DNA from: Asticcacaulis biprosthecium C19
Lineage (GTDB): Bacteria; Pseudomonadota; Alphaproteobacteria; Caulobacterales; Caulobacteraceae
Reading direction: 5' to 3'
NCBI RefSeq assembly: GCF_000204015.1
Contig: NZ_GL883079.1
Span: 128,296-173,684 of the forward strand
DNA length: 45,389 bases
The position numbers and the translations under genes were made by a program. Positions within the stretch are counted from its first letter, which is position 1; the number at the start of each line of letters is the position of its first letter. A model generated the notes under the pieces. That model was not told where the DNA came from. It made no database searches and worked only from the letters and a program-made list of their open reading frames with translations. Below are positions 33,910 to 42,250 of the stretch, one piece after another.

Positions 33910-35037
33910 ATGACGACGTCCATTTTGAACCGCCGTACGCTGATGGTCAGTGCCCTGGCGATTGCCACCGCACCAGCTTGCGCGCAGACAAAGGAAGGCG
34001 CCGCTGCTGCGGGTAATTTGAACCTGTTTGTCGGCACCTATAATGGCGACGATGCCAAGGGCGTCTATCCGCTGACGTACAGCGCTTCGGCGGATTCCTG
34101 GACGGTTGGCCAACCGGCGCCTCAGGTTGAGAATGTCTCATTCGGTGCCTACAGCCCGAAGTTCAAGCGGCATTATCTGCTCAACGAAAAGGACGACGGC
34201 AAGGTCGGCGCCTGGACCGTGGCGGAGGGTGTGTGGACGCTGACCAGCGAACAGTCGGCGGAAGGTTCGTCGCCATGCTACGCCGCCCTGTCGAAGGACG
34301 AAAGCGTCCTGGCCGTGGCCAATTACGGCGGCGGCAATGTCGTGGTCTATCCCTTGAGCGACAAGGGCGAATTGCTGGCGCCGATGGCCAACCGCAAGAA
34401 TGCTGGTTCGGGGCCCAACAAGGACCGCCAGGAAGGCCCGCACGCCCACTGGGTGCAGTTCTCGCCGGACCAGAAGCACATTTACAGCGTCGATCTCGGC
34501 ACCGATCAGGTCCTGGCCTACGCTTTCGACGGCAAGACGGTTGGTGAACCGGTCGTGGCCTTCCAGGCACCGCCGGGTTCGGGGCCGCGCCACCTGGCTT
34601 TCCACCCCAACGGCGAGGTTGCCTTGCTGGTCACCGAGCTCAACAACCTGTTGATCAGCTTGAAGAAAAATTCTGATGGCAGCTTTACCCAACTCCAACA
34701 GGCTCCGCTGTTGCCGGCGGATTTTGCCGGCAAGAGCCAGGCCGCGCATATCGCCGTTAATGCTGCCGGCACGCGCGTCTATGCCTCCAACCGCGGCCAT
34801 CACAGCATCACCGTGTTCGAAACTGACGGCTCTGGCGCGTTGAAGCTGCTGCAGATCGCGCCGACTCTCGGAGACTGGCCGCGCTTCTTTGCCCTCTATG
34901 AAGCCCAGAAGCGCGTTATCGTCGCGCATCAGCGCAGCAACGATATCGTTGTCTTCACGCTCAATGATGACGGTACCTTGACACCGAAGGACCAGAAGAT
35001 CGCCGTGCCGCGGCCGGTCTTTATCGGCGCGGCGTAA
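33910..35037 (+). CDS. Exported lactonase, 7-bladed beta-propeller (6-phosphogluconolactonase-like)
   Basis: A 375-residue protein of the lactonase/Pgl beta-propeller family. It has a Tat-type signal (NRRTLMVSALAIATAPACAQ) and so should act in the periplasm, which argues against a role on cytosolic 6-phosphogluconolactone. Typical blades: NLFVGTYNGDDAKGVY, VANYGGGNVVVYPL, GPHAHWVQFSPDQKHIYSVDLGTD, GPRHLAFHP and VYASNRGHHSITVF. The neighbours (GH94 phosphorylase, two symporters) suggest it opens aldonolactones of sugars or disaccharides before uptake. AAAGGAAAG precedes ATG 33910. Its last 17 bases overlap the 3-prime end of the convergent GH94 gene. Confidence 0.88.
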   Translation: MTTSILNRRTLMVSALAIATAPACAQTKEGAAAAGNLNLFVGTYNGDDAKGVYPLTYSASADSWTVGQPAPQVENVSFGAYSPKFKRHYLLNEKDDGKVGAWTVAEGVWTLTSEQSAEGSSPCYAALSKDESVLAVANYGGGNVVVYPLSDKGELLAPMANRKNAGSGPNKDRQEGPHAHWVQFSPDQKHIYSVDLGTDQVLAYAFDGKTVGEPVVAFQAPPGSGPRHLAFHPNGEVALLVTELNNLLISLKKNSDGSFTQLQQAPLLPADFAGKSQAAHIAVNAAGTRVYASNRGHHSITVFETDGSGALKLLQIAPTLGDWPRFFALYEAQKRVIVAHQRSNDIVVFTLNDDGTLTPKDQKIAVPRPVFIGAA

Positions 35038-37375
35038 CCACTTCGATTTTATAGGTTTTTCCGGCCTCAAAACCGCTGACCAGATCGCCATCAACCGTTG
35101 CTGTCGGGCAGGTGACGGTGGTCTTGGCGGCGGTGTCGTGGCTGCGGATGTCGATGTCGAAAACGGCGCCGCGGAAGCACCGGGTGATGCGCGCCTGCGG
35201 CCACTGCGACGGCAGTTGCGGCGAGATGCGAAGGCCCTCGCGGCAGCCCTTGAGGCCGAAAAGGCCTTCGATGACGCTGCGATAGATCCAGGACGCCGTG
35301 CCGGTGTTGAACAGGTGCGACGAGCGGCCAGACGCATCTGGAAACTGGCGGTGGGCACCGCGATAGTAGTTGGGCACGAAGACAGGCATTTGACCGCGGC
35401 GCAGATAGTCGGCTTCGTCCGGTCCGACCAGCATTTTGCGTAACAGTTCGAAGGCCTTGTCGCCTTCGCCGACCTGGTAGAGGCTGTAGATGTAAAAGGC
35501 GGCGGCGTGGTTGTAGACCGAGCCGTTTTCGGCGACGCCGGGGAACTTCTGGGTCAGCCGGCCGACGTCTTCGCGCATGTGGGTGTAGGCGGGCGCGATC
35601 ATCTCAACGCCGTAGGGCGTCTCAAGCTGTTCTTCGATCGCCTTGATCATCAAGGTTTTTTTGCCGTTGCCCGCAAGCCCGGCCATAAGCGCGAAGCTTT
35701 GCGGGTTGAGATAGATGCGGCCTTCTCCGTCAGCCTTGACGCCGAAGATGACGCCGTCATCGGTGATGCCGCGGCCGTACCAGTCGCCGTCCCACAGATG
35801 GGTATTGGCGGCGTCGCGAAACTGCTCAATGGCGGCTTCGAATAAGGTCGGATCGCGACCGTCGCGGGTGAGGATCTGCGCCCACAGCTTCAGGCCATAG
35901 GCGGTGGCAATGGTCAGCCAGCCCGAGACGCCCTTGCCCTTCCAGCCGACCATGTTCATCGGGTCGTTCCAGTCGCCCTGCTCGATGAAGCTGAGGCCGC
36001 GTTGGTCGACCTTTTCGATCAACCATTGCATAGCCCAGGAAACCCGGTCGCGGACGGTTTTGGACTGGCCGGTTTCCTGGTCGGTCACGGTTTCGTCGAG
36101 GACGGCATAGTCGCCGGTTTCGTCGAGATAGGCTTCCAGCAGCATGGGCAGCCAGACGCAGTGATCGGTGTGCGGAACCTGGTTGATATATTTCAGTTCG
36201 GCGCCGTCATAGAGGGTGATGCCGTCAGGCATGGATCCATTGGCATGCTGTTGCGACAAGGCTTTGAGCAGTGTGGCGCGGGAGGATTCTGGTCGGACAT
36301 AGACATTACCCAGTGCGTCCTGAAGGAAGTTTCGCGTCTGCGGATCTGTGGTCAGGCGGTTGGTGTCGCCGTGGTAATAGACCTGGCGTGGCAGCCAGGT
36401 ATTGACGAAGTATGTAAGGTGATTGTCGCCAAAATCAATATTGATCGATCCGCGGCCTTGCGCCATGTAGGCGGCATACTCTGTTCGGGCGCGTTCGAAG
36501 CCTTCGGCCGACAGCCAGGTGTCTTTGACCCGCTGAATCTCGGCATGATCGAACGCCGGCCCGAACAAGAAGCGATGGGTAACCGTTTCGCCCGGCGACA
36601 GGTCGTGATCGAATTGTAGGGCGGCGATCGGATTTTCGTAACGCGAGATGCCATTTGCCAGTCGATCCGCGATCAGGGCGTCGGGATGGTGAAGACCGCC
36701 TTCGCCTTCAAACGGCCGCTGACGGGTCTCAAACGCCACCGGTGTCTGTTCGCTTAGGAGGAAGACCTTGTCCTTCAGGTCCTTGTTCTTGAAATAGTCG
36801 GCGACCTTTTGATAGGGCGTGACGCAATCGCCGACGATGGCATTCAGGCCGGGATCGTATGCGGCCGACTGGCTCATCCAACTCATCAGCCCCAGGGGAA
36901 AGGCCGGGTAAAGGCTCAGACGACGCGGTGCTTCACCGTTGATCAGCCGCAGTTCCCACAGTTCGACGGCTTCGTCGACCGGCAGGCTAAGTTCGAGTTC
37001 CAGCCGCAGACCGTTCTGTTCCAGGACCCAACCGATGCTTTCGGGCTTTGCCTCGAAGGCGAACCGGTCCCAGGCGCTGCGGACCGGTTCATAAGGCGCC
37101 GAACGCAGATCGCCGCTGTCACGGTCCTTCAGGTAGAAGAAGCGGCCGGGGTGGTGGGCGTAGGTGCCCTGTTCCGGGAGCATGAAGTGCTTCTGTTCCA
37201 GGATTTGGGCGCGGGCGTATTTGGACGGTTCCGGCTGCATAAACTGGGCGGTGGCGTAGCCGCGGGCGTTCATATGGATCATCATCCGCTTGTTCCACAG
37301 GTAACCTGCGGCCAAGGGGAGGGCGGTCGGGCTGTTGAGACGGCACAGCCGGGCTTCGAAATCGATCAGGGACAT
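35021..37375 (-). CDS. GH94 glycoside phosphorylase, cellobionate/cellobiose phosphorylase-like
   Basis: A 784-residue phosphorylase predicted to split a beta-linked disaccharide with phosphate into glucose 1-phosphate and the reducing-end unit. The N-terminal beta-sandwich has WNKRMMIHMNARGYATAQF; the (alpha/alpha)6 barrel has QVPHTDHCVWLPML and EQGDWNDPMNMVGWKGKG with the general-acid Asp. The DWNDPMN form with KGKGVSGWL, the length, and the adjacent lactonase make cellobionic acid a better guess than cellobiose, but substrate is inferred. It is cytoplasmic (no signal). Three bases separate it from the stop of the upstream transporter, so the two are one operon. It overlaps the lactonase 3-prime end. 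Confidence 0.9.
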   Translation of the reverse strand: MSLIDFEARLCRLNSPTALPLAAGYLWNKRMMIHMNARGYATAQFMQPEPSKYARAQILEQKHFMLPEQGTYAHHPGRFFYLKDRDSGDLRSAPYEPVRSAWDRFAFEAKPESIGWVLEQNGLRLELELSLPVDEAVELWELRLINGEAPRRLSLYPAFPLGLMSWMSQSAAYDPGLNAIVGDCVTPYQKVADYFKNKDLKDKVFLLSEQTPVAFETRQRPFEGEGGLHHPDALIADRLANGISRYENPIAALQFDHDLSPGETVTHRFLFGPAFDHAEIQRVKDTWLSAEGFERARTEYAAYMAQGRGSINIDFGDNHLTYFVNTWLPRQVYYHGDTNRLTTDPQTRNFLQDALGNVYVRPESSRATLLKALSQQHANGSMPDGITLYDGAELKYINQVPHTDHCVWLPMLLEAYLDETGDYAVLDETVTDQETGQSKTVRDRVSWAMQWLIEKVDQRGLSFIEQGDWNDPMNMVGWKGKGVSGWLTIATAYGLKLWAQILTRDGRDPTLFEAAIEQFRDAANTHLWDGDWYGRGITDDGVIFGVKADGEGRIYLNPQSFALMAGLAGNGKKTLMIKAIEEQLETPYGVEMIAPAYTHMREDVGRLTQKFPGVAENGSVYNHAAAFYIYSLYQVGEGDKAFELLRKMLVGPDEADYLRRGQMPVFVPNYYRGAHRQFPDASGRSSHLFNTGTASWIYRSVIEGLFGLKGCREGLRISPQLPSQWPQARITRCFRGAVFDIDIRSHDTAAKTTVTCPTATVDGDLVSGFEAGKTYKIEVVTPRR

Positions 37376-37378
37376 GGA

Positions 37379-38743
37379 TTAGTTTTGGGCTTTGCGCGCG
37401 TCCAGGTCGGCCTGGATGGTTTTCAGCCTGGTATCGTCGAGATTATAGAAAAAGAGGACGGCGACGGAGATGAAGGCGACAGCGCCGGGAACGAAGCTCA
37501 TCAGCAGGACGATGCCTTCTTGCGATGCGCCGGTCTGGGCCTGTTTGGCGACGTAGCCCATGGAGGCGAGAACCCAGCCGATGACGGCCGAAGCCAGGGC
37601 GGCGCCCATCTTTTGCGAGAAAGTAGCGGCGGCAAAGGTCATGCCGGTGGCGCGGCGGCCGGTCTTGTGCTCGTTGTAGTCGGCTGCATCGGCATACATG
37701 GAGAAGGTCAGCGGCGATTTCGGGCCCAGGCACAGGCCGATGGCCGCCTGCAGCCCGTACATCAGGACAATATCGCCCTTCGGTACGAAATAGAAGGCGC
37801 AGGACAGTATGCCGACCAGGGTCATAAGGATGATCAGCAGCCGTTTCTTGTCGATAAACCGCGTCAGAACGGGGGTAAGTAGCGAACCGAGCGCCAGGGC
37901 CATGCCGTAGACGGTCAGGAAGGTGGCGGCATCTGCGTCGCTGCCGCCGGCAAAGTATTTGATATAGTAGATGCTGGCGCCAGCACGGGTGCTGATGGTG
38001 ACCATGATGATCAGGGCCAGGATGAACAGGATCACCCACGGGCGGTTCTGCATCAGGTCGCCGATGTCCTTGAACGGGCTAACCTTTTCTTCCGAGCCGG
38101 GCTGGATACGCTCACGCGTCACCACGGCCAGGACGGCAAACAGGAAACAGGCCAGCAGTCCATACAGCCCCATTGTGGCCGGCCAGCCGTCGACGACGCC
38201 CTGCTTGTCGAACCAGGCGACGAATTTCAGGGTGAAATAGTTGACGAAGGTGGTGCCCAGGAAGCCGCCGACGAAACGGAAGCTGTTGATCTGGGTGCGG
38301 ATCTGCGGATCGTTGGTTATCACCGCCGACAGGGCGCCATAAGGTATGTTGGCGACCGAATAGAGCGCTCCCAGGGTGCCGAAGGTCAGGGCGGCATAGA
38401 CCAGTTTCGCGTTCAGCGACAGGTCAGGGGTGATGAAGGTGATGACCCCGAACAGGGCCAGCGGCAGGCTGCCCCACAACAGCCAGGGACGGAAGCGGCC
38501 CCATTTCGATTTCGTGCGATCGGCGATGGCGCCCATGACCGGGTCGACGCAGGCGTCGATCAGCTTGACCACCAGAAGCATGGTGCCGGCGGTGGCGGGG
38601 GCCAGACCGAAACTGTCGGTATAGAAGTACAGCAGGAAGGACGAAATCGTGGCCCAATAGAGGTTGAACCCAAAATCGCCGAAGCCATAGGTAATGCGTT
38701 CCAGCCACGAAGGCTTGCCGCCGCGTTGCGTCGTTTGTGTCAT
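37379..38743 (-). CDS. GPH-family sugar:cation symporter (MFS)
   Basis: A 454-residue, 12-helix transporter. The N-terminus ERITYGFGDFGFNLYWATISSF and DACVDPVMGAIADRTKSKWGRFRPW are hallmarks of the GPH family (melibiose/xyloside/glucuronide symporters). ADAADYNEHKTGRRATGM matches the usual motif before helix 9. It likely imports the disaccharide or aldonate split by the GH94 enzyme encoded next. Its ribosome site GGGAAG sits in an inverted repeat. It is a paralogue of the frameshifted transporter at 32278-33661. Confidence 0.93.
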   Translation of the reverse strand: MTQTTQRGGKPSWLERITYGFGDFGFNLYWATISSFLLYFYTDSFGLAPATAGTMLLVVKLIDACVDPVMGAIADRTKSKWGRFRPWLLWGSLPLALFGVITFITPDLSLNAKLVYAALTFGTLGALYSVANIPYGALSAVITNDPQIRTQINSFRFVGGFLGTTFVNYFTLKFVAWFDKQGVVDGWPATMGLYGLLACFLFAVLAVVTRERIQPGSEEKVSPFKDIGDLMQNRPWVILFILALIIMVTISTRAGASIYYIKYFAGGSDADAATFLTVYGMALALGSLLTPVLTRFIDKKRLLIILMTLVGILSCAFYFVPKGDIVLMYGLQAAIGLCLGPKSPLTFSMYADAADYNEHKTGRRATGMTFAAATFSQKMGAALASAVIGWVLASMGYVAKQAQTGASQEGIVLLMSFVPGAVAFISVAVLFFYNLDDTRLKTIQADLDARKAQN

Positions 38744-38744
38744 C

Positions 38745-38775
38745 TTCCCAACCGTATTGTTTTCTTCGTTGGGAA
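38745..38775 (-). promoter_or_regulatory. Inverted repeat at the start of the symporter-GH94 operon
   Basis: TTCCCAAC (38745-38752) and GTTGGGAA (38768-38775) are perfect 8-bp arms with a 15-base spacer. The arm nearest the gene holds the ribosome site (GGGAAG, then ATG at 38743). It may be an operator or a translational hairpin. Confidence 0.45.
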
Positions 38776-38812
38776 AGGTGTTAGCAGCCGAACGCTGTTT
38801 TGGCCAGCGCTG

Positions 38813-39787
38813 TCACCTCAAAAAGCGTGCGCTCTTTTGCCGGCAGGTGAGCAGTTCGCGGTCGCCATTACGTTGTGAGGGTTCGATTTCCGATCCTTCG
38901 TGCCATTCGTTGAACGACACAATCAGGATCCAGTCGGGATCGGCGGCGATGGCGGCGTCCCACAAGGCGCGGAACAGCTTGCCGTTGTCACGGGCGACGA
39001 CCGGGCGGGGTTTGGGGCGGTCGGGGACGAGCCGGTCGTCGAACCCGGGCAGGATGGTGGCGGTCTTGACCTTGAGGCCCGCCTGGTAGCCGATCCAGCC
39101 GCTATAGAACTGACGCTGCCACAGCCATTCGAAATCATGTTTTTGACTGAGGTAGAAGGCCATGTCGTAGATGTGGACGCCGTCGACATGGGGGGCGCGT
39201 TCAGCGATTTGATTGCGGCCATTCCCGGTCGTGATAAAGGCCAGGGCCTTCGGTGCTTTGGTTTCGATGAGTTTCCGGGCGCGTTTCCAGCCGTCCAGGC
39301 CAATCGTCTGCAGGACGCGGTCGTAGAGGAAAACCACCTTTCGGCCGTCCAGAGTCAACCATTGTTTATGGCCGGTGTGCTTGGCGTGGAGATACAGGAC
39401 CTGCTCGGCCAAGGCTTCGGGCGTCGTGGCATTCTCGACATAGGCACAGACCTTGAGGTCGGTCTTGGTGGCCGCATCAAGCAGCTTAGGCAATTGTTGA
39501 TCAGTCGGATCGCCCGGTCCCCACCACGAGGCGATGAAACCGGTGATGCCGTTGGTTTTCGCCTGCTGGACATGGCGGGCGATGACAACGTCGTCCTGGC
39601 TGTCATAGGGGCCCGTGACCGGCGTGTTGGGTGAGCCGGGATTTTGCCAGTGGGCCTGGGGGTCTTTGGTGCGGTACCAGCCGTAATAGAAGGCCAGGAC
39701 CTCTTTTCTCGATCGCGTTGCGGCCACAGCGCGCAGCGGCGCGAGCACCAGGGCCGACATGGCCGTAAGCAGACTACGCCTAAGCAT
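38813..39787 (-). CDS. Exported GH99-like glycoside hydrolase family protein
   Basis: A 324-residue protein with an export signal (RRSLLTAMSALVLAPLRAVA). The motifs EVLAFYYGWYRTKDPQAHW at the start, ITGFIASWWGPGDPTDQQ, and the ending ILIVSFNEWHEGSEIEPSQ are characteristic of the GH99-like (endo-mannosidase-type) TIM barrel found also in glycan-related proteins. Acidic residues in NEWHEGSEIEP form the probable active site. The substrate is unknown. It lies 69 bases downstream-side of the symporter start on the same strand and overlaps the upstream small gene by eight bases, so it is likely transcribed with that gene. Confidence 0.85.
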   Translation of the reverse strand: MLRRSLLTAMSALVLAPLRAVAATRSRKEVLAFYYGWYRTKDPQAHWQNPGSPNTPVTGPYDSQDDVVIARHVQQAKTNGITGFIASWWGPGDPTDQQLPKLLDAATKTDLKVCAYVENATTPEALAEQVLYLHAKHTGHKQWLTLDGRKVVFLYDRVLQTIGLDGWKRARKLIETKAPKALAFITTGNGRNQIAERAPHVDGVHIYDMAFYLSQKHDFEWLWQRQFYSGWIGYQAGLKVKTATILPGFDDRLVPDRPKPRPVVARDNGKLFRALWDAAIAADPDWILIVSFNEWHEGSEIEPSQRNGDRELLTCRQKSARFLR

Positions 39788-40172
39788 CAGGTTTGGCCTT
39801 TCGCGCCTTCTTGCGGATTTCGTTGAGCTTTACGCCCTGTCGCAGGGACAGGGTGCCGTTCATCGCGCCCTTGTCGGGATCGGCGAAGGCCCGGCCATAG
39901 GTTTTGACGCGTTCGGCGACGCCTTCGATGAAGTCGCTTTCCCAGGGCGACAATTCGACGCCGGAGGTGGCGGCGTCGTGTCGGGCCTTTTCCAGGGCGC
40001 GCAGGGTCGCGTTTTGCAGGGACTTTTGCTGGGCCTTGCGTTGTTCGGCCGGCGAGGGCGGGGCGGTCTTCATCCCGCCACCCTGCTTCATGCCTGAGGT
40101 CTTCAGGGCCGTGTTGGTCTGAAACGCCTTGGTGCGCTGGAGCGGCTTTCCGGGTTTGGAGGTGAAGGCCAT
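39780..40172 (-). CDS. Small basic protein, unknown
   Basis: A 130-residue protein. The N-terminal 55 residues are basic and disordered-looking (AFTSKPGKPLQRTKAFQTNT, KQGGGMKTAPPSP); the rest is helical (AEQRKAQQKSLQNATLRALE, ESDFIEGVAERVKTYGRAF) with a Lys-rich end. I do not recognise a family. ATG 40172 is chosen because the frame upstream runs into the repeat array and lacks conservation-like features; no good ribosome site is visible. Its stop overlaps the start of the GH99-like gene by eight bases. Confidence 0.68.
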   Translation of the reverse strand: MAFTSKPGKPLQRTKAFQTNTALKTSGMKQGGGMKTAPPSPAEQRKAQQKSLQNATLRALEKARHDAATSGVELSPWESDFIEGVAERVKTYGRAFADPDKGAMNGTLSLRQGVKLNEIRKKARKAKPDA

Positions 40173-40678
40173 GGCAGGGATTTGAGCATCCCGTGACGAG
40201 GCGTCAAGTCTGGATTGCATTGGGCCGGTGGAATTAAACCACGGAAGGCACGGAAACGCCGCTACGCGGCGGCACGGAAAACACTGAAACGTGGCGCTGA
40301 TCGGCGCGAAGCGCATTCCTTATGATGCACGCATTGAAGCGCTTTGCGCCGTCGGTGTTGACACCCTGAATTCCGTTTTTTCAGTGTCGCCGCGCAGCGG
40401 CCTCCGTGTGGTCCGTGTTCCCATTCTTTGTTCCAGAGAACTCCCAACCCGTCGGCCCGCCGCTGACATTTGAGGGGAACACGGACAACACTGAAGCGCC
40501 GCTTTGGCGGCGTGCTCGGAAGTCACGGAATTCAAGGCTGCAATTCTGCCGGCGCATGAACTTATGCACCAGGCGAGGAAGGCGCTTCGCGCGGGAGGTA
40601 CAGACACCGGAATTCCGTTTCTTTCCGCTTTTTTCTGGGGGTTCCGTCGTTTGATTCCACAAACGGCCGACGAATATC
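40173..40678. repeat. Tandem array of a palindromic repeat beside gapR
   Basis: 506 bases without a credible gene. GCGCTT(t/c)GCGC..GGT...GACACC..AATTCCGTTT occurs at about 40339 and 40583, a 244-base period. Each unit also carries a CACGGA..GCCGC..CGGC..ACACTGAA arm (near 40243 and 40482) and a mirrored arm (40375-40425). GC hairpins such as GCCGCTACGCGGC abound. Short frames here read both ways and are not supported. Confidence 0.75.
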
Positions 40679-40951
40679 TTACATCCCGATGGCGGACATG
40701 TAGAGGTCCAGAATCGCTTCTTCCTCGTCGCGCTTGGCCTTGTCCTTCTTGCGGATCGATACGACCTTGCGCAGGATCTTGACGTCGAAGCCTTCGCCCT
40801 TGGCTTCGGCATAGACTTCCTTGATGTCGTTGGCGATCACAGCCTTGTCTTCTTCCAGACGCTCAATCCGCTCGATAATGGTGCGCAGGCGTGTCTGGGC
40901 GGCGCCGGAGATCACGTCGTTGGAGGTAATGGAGGCGGCATCATCGGCCAT
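40679..40951 (-). CDS. gapR: Nucleoid-associated protein GapR (DUF2312)
   Basis: A 90-residue DNA-binding protein. The DUF2312 pattern is complete: [41 protein letters not shown] and [20 protein letters not shown], ending LDLYMSAIG. In Caulobacter GapR clamps overtwisted AT-rich DNA ahead of replication and transcription forks and is important for growth and division. The gene stands alone; its upstream neighbour is the HAD gene. It is the clearest marker for Caulobacterales/Rhizobiales ancestry in this window. Confidence 0.95.
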   Translation of the reverse strand: MADDAASITSNDVISGAAQTRLRTIIERIERLEEDKAVIANDIKEVYAEAKGEGFDVKILRKVVSIRKKDKAKRDEEEAILDLYMSAIGM

Positions 40952-41053
40952 GGTCGTAATCCTGATACAAAAAAGGGATGGGCTTAACCATAGCCAAGGT
41001 GATTCGCGACCTCAACGCCCAGTTTGCTGGCAGGGCCGATCGCCTGTGGATAG

Positions 41054-41656
41054 TTATAGGATGCCGGCCGCTACCAGGGCCGGACGCAGGGCCTTCGGAT
41101 CCTGGAAGAGATGGGTGAGGAAGCCCATGTTTCGGGCGGCATCAATATTGACGCTGCTGTCGTCTATGAAAAAGATATCCGCCGCTGGCAGGCCCAGCCG
41201 CTGCAGGGTGATGTCGTAGATGGCCGGATCGGGCTTGATCACCCCCTCTACACCGGAAATGATGATGTCGCGGAAATAACCAAAGACAGGGCTTTTCGAG
41301 AAGACCATGGCCGATTTTTCGACAGGCATGTTCGTCAGGGCATATAAAGGCACGCCCTTTTGGTGCAGATCTTCGATCGTGGCGACGGATTCGGGTACCA
41401 GATCGCCCAGCATCTCTTCGAAACGTTCGTCGAAGGCCTGGATTTCCGCTGCATAGGACGGGTGGGCCAGCAAGCGTTCCTTGCGGTTCTCGGCAAAGGT
41501 CACACCGGCATCGTGGGCGGCGTGCCACGACATTGGCACCACGGTTTCCAGCACGAAGGCGCGGCGGACCGGGTCGGCGACCATCTTGTTGTAGAGATTG
41601 GAGGCATGCCAGGTGATGATGACATTGCCGATATCGAACAGAACCGCCTTAACCAT
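41054..41656 (-). CDS. HAD-superfamily phosphatase, YihX-like
   Basis: A 200-residue HAD hydrolase. Motif I is LFDIGNVIITW (D-x-G-N-V form as in the glucose-1-phosphatase YihX), motif II lies in YALTNMPVEKS, the motif III Lys in VEGVIKPDPAIYDI, and motif IV in IFFIDDSSVNIDAA. Sugar phosphates are likely substrates, but this is inference. ATG 41656 has GGATGAG eight bases upstream; an ATG three codons earlier is possible. It lies behind the rpmJ terminator and may share its promoter by read-through or have its own. Confidence 0.88.
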   Translation of the reverse strand: MVKAVLFDIGNVIITWHASNLYNKMVADPVRRAFVLETVVPMSWHAAHDAGVTFAENRKERLLAHPSYAAEIQAFDERFEEMLGDLVPESVATIEDLHQKGVPLYALTNMPVEKSAMVFSKSPVFGYFRDIIISGVEGVIKPDPAIYDITLQRLGLPAADIFFIDDSSVNIDAARNMGFLTHLFQDPKALRPALVAAGIL

Positions 41657-41674
41657 AATTCTCATCCGGGCGTG

Positions 41675-41708
41675 AAAAAACGCTTGAAATCCAGGGACTT
41701 CAAGCGTT
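41675..41708 (-). terminator. Intrinsic terminator of rpmJ
   Basis: AACGCTTGAA (41679-41688) pairs with TTCAAGCGTT (41699-41708). On the minus strand the stem ends in TTTTTT. It lies 33 bases after the rpmJ stop. Confidence 0.88.
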
Positions 41709-41741
41709 CGTTTCAGCTAATGAAAGCGAAGGGCGTAAGGC

Positions 41742-41867
41742 TTAGCCTTGCTTGGCCTTGAAGCGCGGGTCGGTCTTGTTAATGACATAGACGACGCCTT
41801 TGCGGCGCACGATCTTGCAGTCGCGATGGCGACCCTTGAGCGACTTGAGCGAGCTGCGGACTTTCAT
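41742..41867 (-). CDS. rpmJ: 50S ribosomal protein bL36
   Basis: A 41-residue protein: [20 protein letters not shown] then [20 protein letters not shown]. This is the longer, 41-residue bL36 form with a single Cys, lacking the zinc-binding CxxC set of the 37-residue type. ATG 41867 is chosen because the mature family begins MKVRSS; a 19-codon extension upstream is not conserved. GGGTAG lies near the start. Followed by a good terminator. Confidence 0.95.
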   Translation of the reverse strand: MKVRSSLKSLKGRHRDCKIVRRKGVVYVINKTDPRFKAKQG

Positions 41868-41997
41868 GGTTCTACCCGAAAATGAATGTGTTATGTCAAC
41901 CTGGCGCGACGCGGGGCATGACAAGAGCGGAGGTCTCTAGGGGAGCGCCTCAATTTTGTCAACGCGATAAAGCAGGGTGAATTCAGAATTTCCTGCC

Positions 41998-42161
41998 CCA
42001 GTGTCCTAAATTCTGAAATTCGCTTGTGTTTGATATCGGCCTCAGGTGAATTTCAGAGTTTAAGGGACTCTCGTGATTATTAAGTTTTAGTGTCGTTCAG
42101 ATTTCGAAGTTCGTTGCGCAGGCTATATCAAAAACGTACGAACTTCGAAATCACGACACTA
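41998..42161 (-). repeat. Composite two-hairpin element, copy 2 (reverse orientation)
   Basis: Hairpin A spans 42088-42161 (TAGTGTCGTTCAGATTTCG at one end, CGAAATCACGACACTA at the other). Hairpin B spans about 41998-42070 (CCAGTGTCC, TTCTGAAATTCG, GATATC in the loop). The reverse complement lines up over its whole length with 14437-14600. It lies in the 383-base gap between rpmJ and the transglycosylase gene, which otherwise must hold two divergent promoters. Confidence 0.85.
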
Positions 42162-42250
42162 GGGCGTTATTTTCATCACGTGTGTGGCCTTTAAAGCCTT
42201 GGAAAGGGAATCGCAATCGGGGTAAACTTGCCTCAAACCCGGGAGCTTCT

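Noticed and set aside
40235-40670. Short frames of 60-140 codons on both strands in the gapR-proximal gap
   Set aside because: They arise from the tandem palindromic repeat, read equally in both directions, and lack ribosome sites.
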